42,238 nt of DNA from Azospirillaceae bacterium (GCA_031291675.1 JARLIO010000096.1:1-42238), one strand, 5' to 3'. Positions 14,096-23,850 are shown, numbered from the stretch's first letter. Numbers and translations are program-made. The notes: generated by a model not told the origin, from the sequence alone.

Positions 14096-16660
14096 ATGTT
14101 GCTTCACCGCTGCGCCGCCATCGGGCTCGTCACGGTCGCTTTTGGCCTGGCGCCGGCCGCGGCCGACACGCTGTTTCCCGACAGCATGCCCTGGGACGAC
14201 GTCTCGGCCAACCTCACCAATCTCAGCGGCTGGAACGATCGGCCCGCCGGGCGCGACGGCTTCGTCACGGTTCGCGACGGCCATCTCGCGGTCGGGAGCC
14301 GGCGCCTGCGCCTGCTCGGCGTCAATATCGTCTTCGGTGCCGCGATGCCAAGCCATGACGACGCCGAGCATCTCGCCCCCCATCTGGCCCGGCTCGGCAT
14401 CAACATTGTGCGTTTCCACCACATGGATACGCGACCGGCGCCGGACGGGCTGTTGCAGGCGGACATGCGGACCCTCGACCCGGCTCAGCTCGACAAGCTC
14501 GACTATTTCATCGCGGCGCTGAAGCGCCAGGGGATCTATGCCGATCTCAATCTGCATGTCGGGCGCAGCTATCCCGGCTTCACGCCAGGGCGGAACACCC
14601 AGGGCACCGCCGTTCCGGCCTATTGGAAGGGTGTTGACCTGTTCTTTGCGCCGATGATCGCCCTGCAGCAGGACTATGCCCGCGATCTGTTGACCCATCG
14701 CAACCCTTTTACCGGCAATCGCTATGTCGACGAGCCGGCGGTGGCGCTGATCGAAATCAACAATGAGGACGGGCTGATCAGCGAATGGCGCCGCGGCTCC
14801 CTGGACGGCCTCGCGGAGCCCTTCCGCGCCGCCCTGCAACAGCGCTGGATCACCTGGCTGCGTCAGCGCTATTCCGACACCCCGGCACTGGCTCGGGCGT
14901 GGGGGGCACGCGATCAGCCGCTGGGGGTCGAACGCCTCAGCCGCGCAGCCGTCATGAAACCCGGGGAGCCGGGCTGGGCGTTGCAGTCGGTCGGCGATGC
15001 CCGGGCGCATTTCGACGCCGCCCCGGGCGGCGACGTCATCCCGCTTGCCATCGACCAGACCGATGGCACCAGCTGGCACGTCCAATTGCACCAAACCGGC
15101 CTCGCCTTCAAAGCGGGCGAGCCCTACACGCTGCGGCTCCGGCTGCGCGCCGACCGGCCACGGCGTGTACGGGTCACCGCGATGCAGGCCCACGCCCCAT
15201 GGCATAGCCTGTGGCAAACCACGCTCGACATCGGTCCCGAATGGCGTGATGACACCATCACCTTCAGCCCCTCCGACGACGAGCCAATGGCGCGGTTGAC
15301 CCTGGGCGATCTCGGGGCGCAAACCGGCACGGTGTGGCTTGCCGGGTCCAGCCTCCGCCCCGGCGGCCGGCTCGGCCTCAAACTTGGGGAGACCCTGGAA
15401 CAGGGAACCATCGCTACGGCCGGCAGCGCCGATTTCCAGAACCGCACCGTCGAGGGTCAACGCGACTGGATCCGGTTTCTCTGGGACACGGAGGAGGCCT
15501 ATTGGTCCGGAATGCAGCGCGACATCCGCGTCGCCCTGGGCGCCCACGCCCTGATCGTCGGCACTCCGGTCAGCTACAGCCCGGCACCGATTCAGGCGGG
15601 CCTCGATGTCGTCGACGGCCACGCCTATTGGCAGCATCCGCATTTTCCGGGAAAACCATGGGATCCCGACAACTGGACCCTTGCCAACAGTCCAATGGCC
15701 GGCATTGACGGTGCCGGCACGCTGACCGATCTCGCGCTGCGTCGCGTCGCCGGAAAACCCTTCATTGTCACCGAATATAATCACCCGGCCCCCGGCGAGT
15801 ACGCCGCCGAGGCCTTGCCCCTGGTCGCCGCCTATGCCGGTCTCCAGGACTGGGACGGCATTTTTGTCTTCGATTACGGCGCCCAGAACCGGAATTGGAA
15901 TCCGGGCGCCATCACCAATTTTTTCGACATCGATGCCGACCCGAACAAACTCGCCGGTCTCGGCGTCGCCGCCGCCCTGTTCCGCCGCGGCGATGTCGCC
16001 ACCCCGGGTGTCGACGCCGGCCCCCGGCCCGACCGCGCGGCGATGGTCGACGCCCTGCGTCTGCATCCCGCGATGCCCGGTGCCATGACCTGGGGTGCGG
16101 CCCTCAACCAGGCGGTCCGGGGACCGGTTTCCCTGGCGAGCCCCGCGACCGCGCCGCTGCCGCTGCCGGTCCGCAGCATCACCGGCCAACTGGTCTGGGG
16201 CGCCGATACCGGCCGGACGGTCACGATCGATACCCCGCGCAGCAAGGGGCTGATCGGGGCGCGCTTGGCGGGGCCCATCGACGCCGGTGGCGTCGGCCTC
16301 GAACTGCTCCAGGCGCGCCACGACACCGGTGTCCTGTGTGCCACGCTGATCGACGGCCGGGACTTCACCAGCCCGGGTCACATCCTGATCACGGCCCTGG
16401 GCGCCGAGCAAAACACCGGCCAGGTCTGGCAGGATGCCACCCACACCAGCCTGGGTCGCCATTGGGGCGGCGCGCCGGTCTTGGTCGAGGCGATCCGCGC
16501 CCGGATCACCCTGCCGGTCCCCGCCAGCCGTGTCGCGGCCTGGGCGCTGGACTCGCGGGGCAATCGCCGCCAGGCCCTGGCCGTGACCGGCGACCACCGG
16601 ACGGTGATCGAGATCGGGGGCGACCCCGTCAGCCTGCGCTATGAGGTTGAGATCCGGTGA
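14096..16660 (+). CDS. Secreted glycoside hydrolase, clan GH-A type
   Basis: An 854-residue protein with a signal peptide cut near AAAD. Residues 25-600 form a GH5-like TIM barrel: LRLLGVNIVFG, NIVRFHHMDT, YADLNLHVG, IEINNEDG with Glu224 as likely acid/base and FIVTEYNHP with Glu560 as likely nucleophile. A stretch at about residues 300-420 (WHVQLHQTGLAFKAGEPYTL, then VWLAGSSL) looks like an inserted CBM4_9-type sugar-binding beta-sandwich; a further beta-rich region follows the barrel. It probably cleaves beta-linked polysaccharide outside the cell or in the periplasm; the substrate is unknown. The 893-residue open frame on the opposite strand is a shadow. Its neighbours give no pathway. Confidence 0.8.
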   Translation: MLLHRCAAIGLVTVAFGLAPAAADTLFPDSMPWDDVSANLTNLSGWNDRPAGRDGFVTVRDGHLAVGSRRLRLLGVNIVFGAAMPSHDDAEHLAPHLARLGINIVRFHHMDTRPAPDGLLQADMRTLDPAQLDKLDYFIAALKRQGIYADLNLHVGRSYPGFTPGRNTQGTAVPAYWKGVDLFFAPMIALQQDYARDLLTHRNPFTGNRYVDEPAVALIEINNEDGLISEWRRGSLDGLAEPFRAALQQRWITWLRQRYSDTPALARAWGARDQPLGVERLSRAAVMKPGEPGWALQSVGDARAHFDAAPGGDVIPLAIDQTDGTSWHVQLHQTGLAFKAGEPYTLRLRLRADRPRRVRVTAMQAHAPWHSLWQTTLDIGPEWRDDTITFSPSDDEPMARLTLGDLGAQTGTVWLAGSSLRPGGRLGLKLGETLEQGTIATAGSADFQNRTVEGQRDWIRFLWDTEEAYWSGMQRDIRVALGAHALIVGTPVSYSPAPIQAGLDVVDGHAYWQHPHFPGKPWDPDNWTLANSPMAGIDGAGTLTDLALRRVAGKPFIVTEYNHPAPGEYAAEALPLVAAYAGLQDWDGIFVFDYGAQNRNWNPGAITNFFDIDADPNKLAGLGVAAALFRRGDVATPGVDAGPRPDRAAMVDALRLHPAMPGAMTWGAALNQAVRGPVSLASPATAPLPLPVRSITGQLVWGADTGRTVTIDTPRSKGLIGARLAGPIDAGGVGLELLQARHDTGVLCATLIDGRDFTSPGHILITALGAEQNTGQVWQDATHTSLGRHWGGAPVLVEAIRARITLPVPASRVAAWALDSRGNRRQALAVTGDHRTVIEIGGDPVSLRYEVEIR

Positions 16661-16782
16661 CCGGTTCTCCCGGAGCGCCCGCGATCCCCGCCCCCCATGC
16701 CGAAGAGCACGACATCACGGACGACGCGCCGCGTTTGCGTTCTGGCAGGGTGTGTTATCCGCCCGTTCTGTTATTTTGGGGA

Positions 16783-17859
16783 TTATGGGCGCCTCTCGAC
16801 CGTCGTACCGCCGAAGATCAGATTTTGCACCACCGGCCGCGCCATAAAATCATGAGGGAAGACCGGCGCAGGCTCGCTCGCCGCATTCAGTCGATTGCGC
16901 TGTTCTTCCGTGAAGGCGATGTCCAGCGCACCAAGATTATCCTCGAACTGCGCAACGGTCCGCGCGCCGATGATCGGCGCGGTCACCGCGCGGTTGAGCA
17001 GAGTCCAGGCAATCGCGACCTGCGAAGGCGATGCGCCGATTTCTTTCGCGACGTCGCCAACGGTTTCGGCGATCGTGAGAGATCGTTCGGTCAGATTTCC
17101 GGAAGCGATGATGACGTCCTTGCGCGAACTGCCAAGACTCACCGTTCCGCGGTCGCCTTGGTTGAGATCTTCCCGGCTGTACTTGCCCGAGAGAAGCCCG
17201 CCCGCCAGCGGTGACCACGGAATCACGCCGAGACCGAGCGCTGACGCCATCGGGATCAACTCATGTTCGACAGTGCGTTGCACGAGGTTGTACTCGATCT
17301 GGAGCGCGACCAACGGTGACCAGCCGCGCAGATCGGCGAGCGTCTGCATCTGTGCGACGCGCCAGGCCGGGGTGTCGGAGATGCCGACATAGACGACCTT
17401 GCCACTGCGGACGAGATCGTCGAGCCCGCGCATGACCTCGTCGGGTGACGTGGTGCCATCCCAGACATGCAGATAGAAGAGGTCGATATGGTCGGTGCCG
17501 AGCTGTTTGAGGCTGGTTTCAACCGAGCGGACGATGTTGAGGCGGTGATTGCCGCCGGCGTTGGGATCGCCTTGTTGCCGGTTGATCGTGAATTTCGTGG
17601 CGATGACCAGGCGTTCGCGCTTGTCCTTCGAAAATTCGCCGACAAGCCGTTCGGCGGTCCCGTTGGTGTAGGTGACGGCGGTATCGATGAAATTGCCGCC
17701 GCGATCCACGTAGATGTCGAATATGCGGCGCGCCTCGGCGGCATCGGCGCCCCAGCCCCAGTCCGGGCCGAAGGTCATGGTGCCGAGCGAAAGCGGCGAC
17801 ACACGCAAGCCCGAGCGTCCGAGCAGGCGATAGGTGTTGAGGTTGACAGGTGTGGTCAT
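16783..17859 (-). CDS. Aldo/keto reductase
   Basis: A 358-residue NADPH-dependent oxidoreductase of the (beta/alpha)8 AKR superfamily. The catalytic tetrad is visible: Asp59 and Tyr64 (FIDTAVTYTNG), Lys89 (IATKF) and His131 (LFYLHVWD). The start NTYRLLGRSGLRVSPLSLGT is typical and a GGAAGGAAC lies just before ATG 17859. The frame is open upstream to an ATG at 18039 that also has a GGAGG, so a form with 60 extra, low-complexity residues is possible but unlike the family. The C-terminal part (IGARTVAQFEDNLGA, ERRP) is complete. Substrate not predictable. Confidence 0.88.
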   Translation of the reverse strand: MTTPVNLNTYRLLGRSGLRVSPLSLGTMTFGPDWGWGADAAEARRIFDIYVDRGGNFIDTAVTYTNGTAERLVGEFSKDKRERLVIATKFTINRQQGDPNAGGNHRLNIVRSVETSLKQLGTDHIDLFYLHVWDGTTSPDEVMRGLDDLVRSGKVVYVGISDTPAWRVAQMQTLADLRGWSPLVALQIEYNLVQRTVEHELIPMASALGLGVIPWSPLAGGLLSGKYSREDLNQGDRGTVSLGSSRKDVIIASGNLTERSLTIAETVGDVAKEIGASPSQVAIAWTLLNRAVTAPIIGARTVAQFEDNLGALDIAFTEEQRNRLNAASEPAPVFPHDFMARPVVQNLIFGGTTVERRP

Positions 17860-18223
17860 GGTCAGGTTCCTTCCGACGGAATGAAGGCGAATGCGACGAG
17901 CAGCGCCGCAGCCCGCGCGGCTCCCACGACAAGGCGGCACCGGTTCCCGATGCCGTCCGGGCTGCGGCCGCGCTTCGTTTTCCGGCTCCGCAGCCGATTT
18001 GCCGCCGGCCGTGCCGGAGCCTTCCTCATCCTCGGTCATCGCGGGCCCTCCGTGAAGGGGAATCACGAAGATCCAGACTTGAACCCGAAAGTACAAGTCG
18101 TCAACACGATCCCAATAACACGAATACCGTACTGCCGCATCTTTGAGCGGGTCTTATCGTATATTGTCGTGCCATATCGGCAATAATGATGCTCCGTCCT
18201 GGCAAAAGGCATCTGTTATGTTG

Positions 18224-18511
18224 TTACTGCTCTGCCCACAGAGCCTCCGGAAGATCGCGGGCGCCATGCAGGATGCGGACGATCAGCGGCGGGTGTCGCT
18301 CGGCATTGTAGATGACGATATAGGCGAAACCAGCCGGGACCAGGAAGCGATAGGGCGAGTCGGCCAGGTCGGGGCGCTCGCTACCGATGCGAGGGTGCTC
18401 GCCAATGCGGCCGGCGGCCTGGGCCACACCATCGCGCAAGGTCCGCGCGGCGGCCAGCAGATCGCGCCGCCGGCGACAAGGCCGCCGCAGTCTTCCGCAG
18501 CTTGAATTCAT
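18224..18511 (-). pseudogene. RelE/ParE-type toxin, decayed
   Basis: The C-terminal two thirds match ParE-like toxins: IGEHPRIGSERPDLADSPYRFL, then FAYIVIYNAERHPPLIVRILHGARDLP. The expected N-terminus (EFKLRKTAAAL) is present just upstream but in another frame, and about 20-25 residues of the first helices are missing between it and RDLLAAARTL. There is thus a frameshift plus a deletion. The 95-residue frame as it stands has a non-family N-terminus and no clear RBS. No antitoxin gene is seen next to it. It may be a relic of a chromosomal toxin-antitoxin pair. Confidence 0.55.
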
Positions 18512-18551
18512 GCGTTCCAACGACGATCGAGAAAAATGAGCTGGCGGTATA

Positions 18552-19460
18552 CTACCTGCGAAGGGAGACAAGGATACCCAGCGTGGTCAGGCACACGCCG
18601 ACCAGTTCGAAAGATGTCGGAACCTCAAAAAGGAAGAGCAGACCACCGATCATCGCGAAAGCCGGAACCAGGGCGCCGAACAGTGAGCCGCGCGAGGCGC
18701 CCAGAATCTGCACCGCCACGGAATAAAGCCACAGCCCGAGAACGGCGGTGATGACGCCCTGTCCAACCCCCTGGATCAGCCAGGCGCCCGCGTTGTCCCA
18801 GGTCAGGTGAACGTCACCGAAAACAAAGATCAGGGGCACCCAGATCAGAAGGGACCAGACCGAAACGGCGGCCACCGCGTCCCACGACGCGAGGTTCCAT
18901 TTTTTTGAGAGCACCGTATAGGAAGCCCAGAGTACGCCGCCCAGAACCAGAAGCAAATCGCCGCGCAGCGTCTCGGTCGTTGCTTCGACCGTGAGGCTCT
19001 GCCAGTTCACCAGGGCCAAACCGCCGAAGATCACGGCATACCCTGCGACCTGAACGACGTTCTTCTTTTCATTCAAGAACAGATAACCCCCGAGCGCACT
19101 GAGAACCAGCATGGTCCCCGTCTCGACGACCCCGAGATGGCCCGCGGGCACAAATTTCAGGCCCAGCGCTGAAACATAGACGTAGATCGCGCCGGCGCCG
19201 GAGGCGATGACGAAGGATTTCACCGGCGCGATACGTTGCCAGACCCGCTTGCGGATATAATAAGGCAGCAACAGGAGCCCGGCGAAAATAAACCGGACAG
19301 CGACGATTTCCGGGGCCGAAAAGTTGCTCGTGACGCCGAAGCGGGTCAGAACGGGCCAGAGCCCCCAGATGACAGCCGCGAGGAAACCGGCCAGCGCGCC
19401 CACGATGAGTTGGCCTGAAGGTGCGTCAAGCTCAAACTGCGTATTGGTTTTCGAAGTCAT
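18552..19460 (-). CDS. EamA/DMT-family transporter
   Basis: A 302-residue integral membrane protein with about ten transmembrane helices in two EamA repeats. The first repeat begins GFLAAVIWGLWPVLTRFGV and contains PEIVAVRFIFAGLLLLPYY; the second begins LLLVLGGVLWASYTVLSKKW and ends LVGVCLTTLGILVS. Members export metabolites or amino-acid-like compounds; the substrate cannot be inferred. AGGAG lies ten bases before ATG 19460; the frame is open for 30 more residues without family character. It lies between two remnants of ParE-like toxins. Confidence 0.85.
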   Translation of the reverse strand: MTSKTNTQFELDAPSGQLIVGALAGFLAAVIWGLWPVLTRFGVTSNFSAPEIVAVRFIFAGLLLLPYYIRKRVWQRIAPVKSFVIASGAGAIYVYVSALGLKFVPAGHLGVVETGTMLVLSALGGYLFLNEKKNVVQVAGYAVIFGGLALVNWQSLTVEATTETLRGDLLLVLGGVLWASYTVLSKKWNLASWDAVAAVSVWSLLIWVPLIFVFGDVHLTWDNAGAWLIQGVGQGVITAVLGLWLYSVAVQILGASRGSLFGALVPAFAMIGGLLFLFEVPTSFELVGVCLTTLGILVSLRR

Positions 19461-19753
19461 GAGACACGGTCTCCTGGTTGTATTCCTTGAGATGGGCCGG
19501 ATAGCCACCTGCTGCTTCTGAGGTACGTTCCAAACTACACGAGTTACCATTTTCCAGGCGCACTACGAAATTCCGGGGACCCCATGGAGGCCGGACCCAC
19601 GGCCCGGAGGTCAGACCGGAGGCGATGCGGGCCGAGTTGCGGCGACTGCCTTGGCCAATCGCGCACACCAGAAGGCCGAGGTGGAGGCCACCCAGAAGGC
19701 CCGCAAGGCGGCCCGGATGGCAGGGATGAATTTGGGGGTCACGGACTTTGGGA
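19461..19753. other. Intergenic, no gene seen
   Basis: Contains the presumed promoter of the EamA gene near 19520-19570 and GC-rich DNA with short open frames that have no recognisable family. Confidence 0.35.
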
Positions 19754-19937
19754 TCATGGCCGGGATCGTTCGTTTTGGCGCTCGGTCAGGGCACGGTCCA
19801 GGTCCCGCCCGCTATGGAACACCGCAAGCACCGTCACCCCGTCTGTCGCATCCTGGTAGACGATCAAATAGGGCAGTTTGGCGTTGACCGCCCCTGATCG
19901 CAATGGTAGAGACCTCGCCGGTAATGCGAATGCTTCT
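19754..19937 (-). pseudogene. C-terminal remnant of a RelE/ParE-type toxin
   Basis: The minus-strand frame ends with TGA at 19754-19756 and reads SLPLRSGAVNAKLPYLIVYQ, then VTVLAVFHSGRDL, the last strands of a ParE/RelE toxin. A stop closes the frame upstream, inside the Fur-like operator region, so the N-terminal half is absent. It faces away from fbpA and was probably cut when the present promoter arrangement arose. Confidence 0.6.
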
Positions 19938-19942
19938 CATTC
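19923..19942 (+). promoter_or_regulatory. Fur-like operator of the fbpABC operon
   Basis: AATGCGAATGCTTCTCATTC lies 67 bases before the fbpA start. Its reverse complement matches the site at 23851-23870 at 17 of 20 positions, and GAATG..CATTC gives the inverted-repeat character of Fur boxes. Repression by iron is inferred from the gene content. Confidence 0.65.
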
Positions 19943-20009
19943 TTGTTCGCACTCGCTATCGGAATCCCTTCCCGATCGGTCCCGATCGATGCTCTTCAGA
20001 GGAAGCCCC

Positions 20010-21068
20010 ATGTTGGCATTCGCCGCCCGGCACCTTCCGTCCCCGCGTCGCTGGCTTGTCCGCAATCTGCTGATCTCCGGCCTGATGGCGACGACGGCGA
20101 TCCCCGCCGCCGGCATCGCCGCGGCCACGGACAATGATACCGTGACCCTCTACAACGGCCAGCATGAGCAGGCCGTCGGCCTGCTGGTTGCCGACTTCGA
20201 AAAGCGGACCGGCATCACCGTCCGGGTCCATTCCGGCGAGGCCCCCGAAATCGCCAATCAACTGGCCGAGGAGGGCCGGTCGTCGCCGGCCGACGTCTAT
20301 TTCACGGAAAACTCACCCGAATTGGCGCTGCTCGAGGAGAAAGGGCTGCTGGCCCCGGTCGCGGCCGCAACCCTGGCCGAGGTTCCGGCGCAATACAACA
20401 GCCCCAAGGGCGATTGGGTCGGCGTCCTGGCCCGCGAGAGCGTTCTTGCCTACAACACCGCCCAGGTGGCGGTCGGCGCGCTGCCGGCATCACTGCTCGA
20501 TCTTGCCAAGCCGGCCTGGCAGGGCAAAGTCGGCATTGCGCCCAGCGATGGTGATTTCCTGCCGCTGGTCAGTGCCGTCGCCGCGCTGAAAGGCCAGGAC
20601 GTCGCACTGGCATGGCTGCGCGGCCTGGAGAAAAACGCCCAGACCTTCGATGACGACGAGGGCGTGGTCGCCGCGGTCAACCGCGGCGCGGTGGCAACCG
20701 GGGTCGTCAACAACTATTATTGGGCCCGGTTGCGCCAGCAGAACGGCCCAGCCGGAATGCACAGCGCGGTGTACCACTTCATGCATGGCGATGTCGGCGG
20801 TCTGGTGAATATTTCCGGTGCGGCGGCGCTGGCCGCCGCGCCTCACCCAGAAGCGGCGCAGCGCTTCCTGGCCTATCTGGTCAGCGAACCCGCCCAGGCG
20901 CTGCTGGCAACCACCGATATCATCTTTGAATATCCGTTGCGTCCCGGGGTCGCGGCAAGTCCGCTGCTGAAACCGCTGGATCAGTTGCAGCCGCCGGCAA
21001 TCGGGATCTCCGAACTGGGCGATGACGCCAACGCCGCCCCCCTGCTGCGTCAAGCCGGGCTGCTGTGA
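20010..21068 (+). CDS. fbpA: Periplasmic ferric-iron-binding protein, FbpA type
   Basis: A 352-residue substrate-binding protein of an Fe(III) ABC transporter. It has a long signal peptide (RNLLISGLMATTAIPAAGIA). The mature part opens TVTLYNGQHEQ, typical of FbpA. The NNYYW motif carries the tandem tyrosines (Tyr236, Tyr237) that bind ferric iron in this family; GDVGGLVNISGAAAL is also conserved. AGAGGA before ATG 20010 makes this start better than ATG 19989. It would bind Fe(III) in the periplasm and deliver it to the permease encoded next, whose GTG start overlaps its stop by four bases. A Fur-like box lies upstream. Confidence 0.9.
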   Translation: MLAFAARHLPSPRRWLVRNLLISGLMATTAIPAAGIAAATDNDTVTLYNGQHEQAVGLLVADFEKRTGITVRVHSGEAPEIANQLAEEGRSSPADVYFTENSPELALLEEKGLLAPVAAATLAEVPAQYNSPKGDWVGVLARESVLAYNTAQVAVGALPASLLDLAKPAWQGKVGIAPSDGDFLPLVSAVAALKGQDVALAWLRGLEKNAQTFDDDEGVVAAVNRGAVATGVVNNYYWARLRQQNGPAGMHSAVYHFMHGDVGGLVNISGAAALAAAPHPEAAQRFLAYLVSEPAQALLATTDIIFEYPLRPGVAASPLLKPLDQLQPPAIGISELGDDANAAPLLRQAGLL

Positions 21069-22729
21069 CCATTGGCGTGCCGGTCGGCCCGGCCCGTCGC
21101 CTCGGCGCGCCCCGGTTCGCCGCGTGGCGCGTCGCGAGCCGGCGTCGCCGGACCGCGGCCGGGTCCCGGCCGCCGCCTTTTCCCCTGCTGGCCGCCGCTG
21201 CGATCGTGGCTCTGCTCGGGCTGCTGCCCATTGGGGTAACACTGTCACGGGCGATGCAGGTCGATGTCGCCGCCGCAGGCGCCTTGCTGTTCCGGCCCCT
21301 GGTGGGCCGGTTGCTGTTCAACACGCTGGCCCTGGTCGCCGCGGGCACGCTCACGGCGGCGGTCGTCGGCACCGCCGCCGCCTGGTTCGTCGAGCGAACC
21401 CGCCTGCCCGGACGGCGGATCTGGGCATCGCTGGCCGCGGTGCCCCTGGCGATCCCCAGTTTCGTCACCAGCTTTGCCTGGGTCTCGCTCAGCCCGGCGT
21501 TCCAGGGTTTCCCGGGCGCGCTGCTGGTGGTGACCTGCGCCTATTATCCGCTGCTGTATCTGCCGGTCGCCGCGGCGTTGCGCGGGCTCGACCCTGCGCT
21601 GGAGGAAACCGCGCGATCGCTGGGCTGCGGGCCGTGGCAACGCTTCACTCGGGTCGTGCTGCCACATCTGCGCCCGGCCTTGTTCGGCGGGATGGTGCTT
21701 GTGGCCCTGAACGTTCTGGTCGAATTCGGCGCCTTCGCGCTGTTGCGCTACCGGACCTTCACCACCGAGATCTACGCCGAATACCGGACCGGTTTTGCCG
21801 GGCCGCAGGCCGCCCTGCTGGCCGTGGTTCTCATGATGCTCTGCGTCGCCTTTCTGGCCATCGAATCGGTCGCACGGGGCCATGTCCGTTACGCCCGGGT
21901 CGCGCGGGGAACCGGGCGCGTTGCGACGCGGTATCCGTTGGGACGGGCACGGCTTCCGGTGCTCCTGGGCTTCGTGGTGCTGGTTGTCGTGACACTCGGG
22001 GTTCCGCTGGGAATGATCCTGTTCTGGCTGACGCAACCGGGCGCGGCGGCGATCACCCCGGCCGAGGTTTCGGCCGGCATCCTGATCAGTTCGACCCTGT
22101 CCTCACTGGAATATGGCGCCGCCGGCGCGTCCCTGACCATGATCCTGGCCTTTCCGATCGCGTTCCTGGCCGTCCGCTATGACGGGCCGGTCGTGGCGGC
22201 GATCGAAAGGGCGGCCTGGCTGGTCCAGGGCGTCCCGGGAATCGTCGTGGCCCTGGCCCTGGTCGCGCTGACCGTCCACACGCTGCACCCGCTGTATCAG
22301 AGTTCGCTGCTGCTGGTGATCGCCTATGCCATCCTGTTCCTGCCCCTGGCCCTGGTCAGCATCAAAGCCTCGCTGCAACAAGCGGAACGCCGTCTTGAGG
22401 ATGTCGGCCGATCGCTCGGCCTGGGCTGGGCGGCGGTAACCCGCCGCATCGTTCTGCCCGTGGCCGGCCCGGGTCTGGCGGCCGCCGCGGCGATGGTCTT
22501 TGTCGCCGTGGTCACCGACCTGACGACGACGCTGTTGCTGGCGCCAATCGGAACGCACACCCTGGCAACACGGGTCTGGGTTGACACCTCGACGCTGGCA
22601 TTCGCGGCAGCGGCGCCATTTGCCGCGCTGATGGCCACCATCTCCCTGCTGTCAACCGGACTGCTGGCTCATCGCTTTGGCGGAACGAACCGGTTACGAA
22701 ACGACTTGACGCCGGGAGCCCGCCGATGA
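21065..22729 (+). CDS. fbpB: Ferric-iron ABC transporter permease, FbpB type (fused double domain)
   Basis: A 554-residue inner-membrane protein with two permease halves of about six helices each. Each half has an EAA-type loop that contacts the ATPase: EETARSLGCGPWQRFTRVVLP-like near residue 180 and LEDVGRSLGLGWAAV near residue 445. The N-terminus has about 35 basic residues before the first helix. The double-domain form is the norm for FbpB/SfuB, so only one permease gene is expected. Its stop overlaps the start of the ATPase gene by four bases (ATGA), which fits coupled translation of the three subunits. Confidence 0.9.
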   Translation: MTIGVPVGPARRLGAPRFAAWRVASRRRRTAAGSRPPPFPLLAAAAIVALLGLLPIGVTLSRAMQVDVAAAGALLFRPLVGRLLFNTLALVAAGTLTAAVVGTAAAWFVERTRLPGRRIWASLAAVPLAIPSFVTSFAWVSLSPAFQGFPGALLVVTCAYYPLLYLPVAAALRGLDPALEETARSLGCGPWQRFTRVVLPHLRPALFGGMVLVALNVLVEFGAFALLRYRTFTTEIYAEYRTGFAGPQAALLAVVLMMLCVAFLAIESVARGHVRYARVARGTGRVATRYPLGRARLPVLLGFVVLVVVTLGVPLGMILFWLTQPGAAAITPAEVSAGILISSTLSSLEYGAAGASLTMILAFPIAFLAVRYDGPVVAAIERAAWLVQGVPGIVVALALVALTVHTLHPLYQSSLLLVIAYAILFLPLALVSIKASLQQAERRLEDVGRSLGLGWAAVTRRIVLPVAGPGLAAAAAMVFVAVVTDLTTTLLLAPIGTHTLATRVWVDTSTLAFAAAAPFAALMATISLLSTGLLAHRFGGTNRLRNDLTPGARR

Positions 22730-23811
22730 CGGCGCTTTACGCCAGCGGCCTCGAAAAGGCATTCGGACCGCACCCGGTTCTGCGCGGCATCGATCTGACC
22801 GTCGCGTCGGGCGATGTGATGGCGATCCTGGGGGCCTCGGGCAGCGGCAAGACGACATTGCTGCGCCTGCTGGCCGGGTTCGAACAACCCGACAGCGGGA
22901 TCATCCGCATCGGCAACCGGGTCATGGCCGATCAGCGCGACATGGTGCCCGCCGAACAACGGCAGATCGGTTATGTGGCGCAGGAGGGGGCACTGTTTCC
23001 TCACCTCAGTGTCGCTGACAACATCGTTTTCGGCTTGCCGCGGCGACAGCGCCGGGCCCAGTTCCGGGTCCGCGAACTGCTGGATCTGGTCGGCCTGCCC
23101 GCCGGCTATGGTGCGCGCGCGCCGCACCAGCTTTCCGGCGGTGAACAGCAGCGCGTCGCCCTGGCGCGGGCCCTCGCCCCGGGTCCCGGGATGGTGCTGC
23201 TCGACGAACCATTTTCCTCGCTGGACGCGGCCTTGCGCGTCGAGACCCGACAAGCGGTCACCGACGCGCTCGCCGCGACCGGGGCAACGGCGATCCTGGT
23301 CACCCATGACCAGGCTGAGGCGTTGTCGATGGCACGAACGGTTGCGGTGCTGCGGGACGGGCGTCTGGTCCAGGTGGCGACACCAGAGACCCTGTACCGC
23401 AGCCCGTTCGATGCCGACCTCGCCCGGTTCGTCGGTGACGCGGTGCTGCTGCCCGGTGCAGCGGCCGGGGGTTGGGTGCAGTGCGACGCCGGCCGGCTGC
23501 CCCTGGCCGCGGGCGCCGCGCAGGGGCCGGTTATCGTGCTGATCCGTCCGGAGCAGATCCGCCTGACCACGCCAGAGATCCCGGGCATGCCCCGGGCCAC
23601 CGTTACCGACATGACCTTCTATGGTCCGGACGCCCGCGTTGGCCTGATCCTGGATCGGGCCCGCCCTGCCGGGGGCGGCATCGCGATCACCGCCCGGGTT
23701 GCGGGCCACAACACGCCCGTGGTCGGAATGAGGCTCGGGATCATGGTGGAAGGTACGGTCACCGCGTTTGCTGTTCCGGCGTCGATCAGCGAGGCCCTGG
23801 CGCTAGACTGA
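22726..23811 (+). CDS. fbpC: Ferric-iron ABC transporter ATPase, FbpC type
   Basis: A 361-residue ATPase with Walker A GASGSGKTT, Q-loop region YVAQEGALFPH, signature LSGGEQQRVALARAL, Walker B VLLDEPFSSLD and the His switch VTHDQAEALS. The C-terminal 120 residues form the TOBE-like regulatory domain (VIVLIRPEQIRL). It energises Fe(III) import by the two preceding proteins. The strongly antisense open frames here are shadows. The operon appears to end with it: the next gene starts 110 bases later behind its own Fur-like box. Confidence 0.92.
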   Translation: MTALYASGLEKAFGPHPVLRGIDLTVASGDVMAILGASGSGKTTLLRLLAGFEQPDSGIIRIGNRVMADQRDMVPAEQRQIGYVAQEGALFPHLSVADNIVFGLPRRQRRAQFRVRELLDLVGLPAGYGARAPHQLSGGEQQRVALARALAPGPGMVLLDEPFSSLDAALRVETRQAVTDALAATGATAILVTHDQAEALSMARTVAVLRDGRLVQVATPETLYRSPFDADLARFVGDAVLLPGAAAGGWVQCDAGRLPLAAGAAQGPVIVLIRPEQIRLTTPEIPGMPRATVTDMTFYGPDARVGLILDRARPAGGGIAITARVAGHNTPVVGMRLGIMVEGTVTAFAVPASISEALALD

Positions 23812-23850
23812 CCCGCGCCGCCATCGGCAACATCTGTCACCAAATTATAA

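Noticed and set aside
13916-16597. 893-codon open frame on the minus strand
   Set aside because: Antisense to the glycoside hydrolase gene, which has signal peptide, catalytic motifs and normal composition. Long antisense frames are common in high-GC DNA; no family resemblance was seen.
17860-18039. Separate small gene upstream of the aldo/keto reductase
   Set aside because: The frame has a GGAGG before ATG 18039 but runs without a stop into the reductase and is of low complexity; treated as a possible alternative start, not as a gene.
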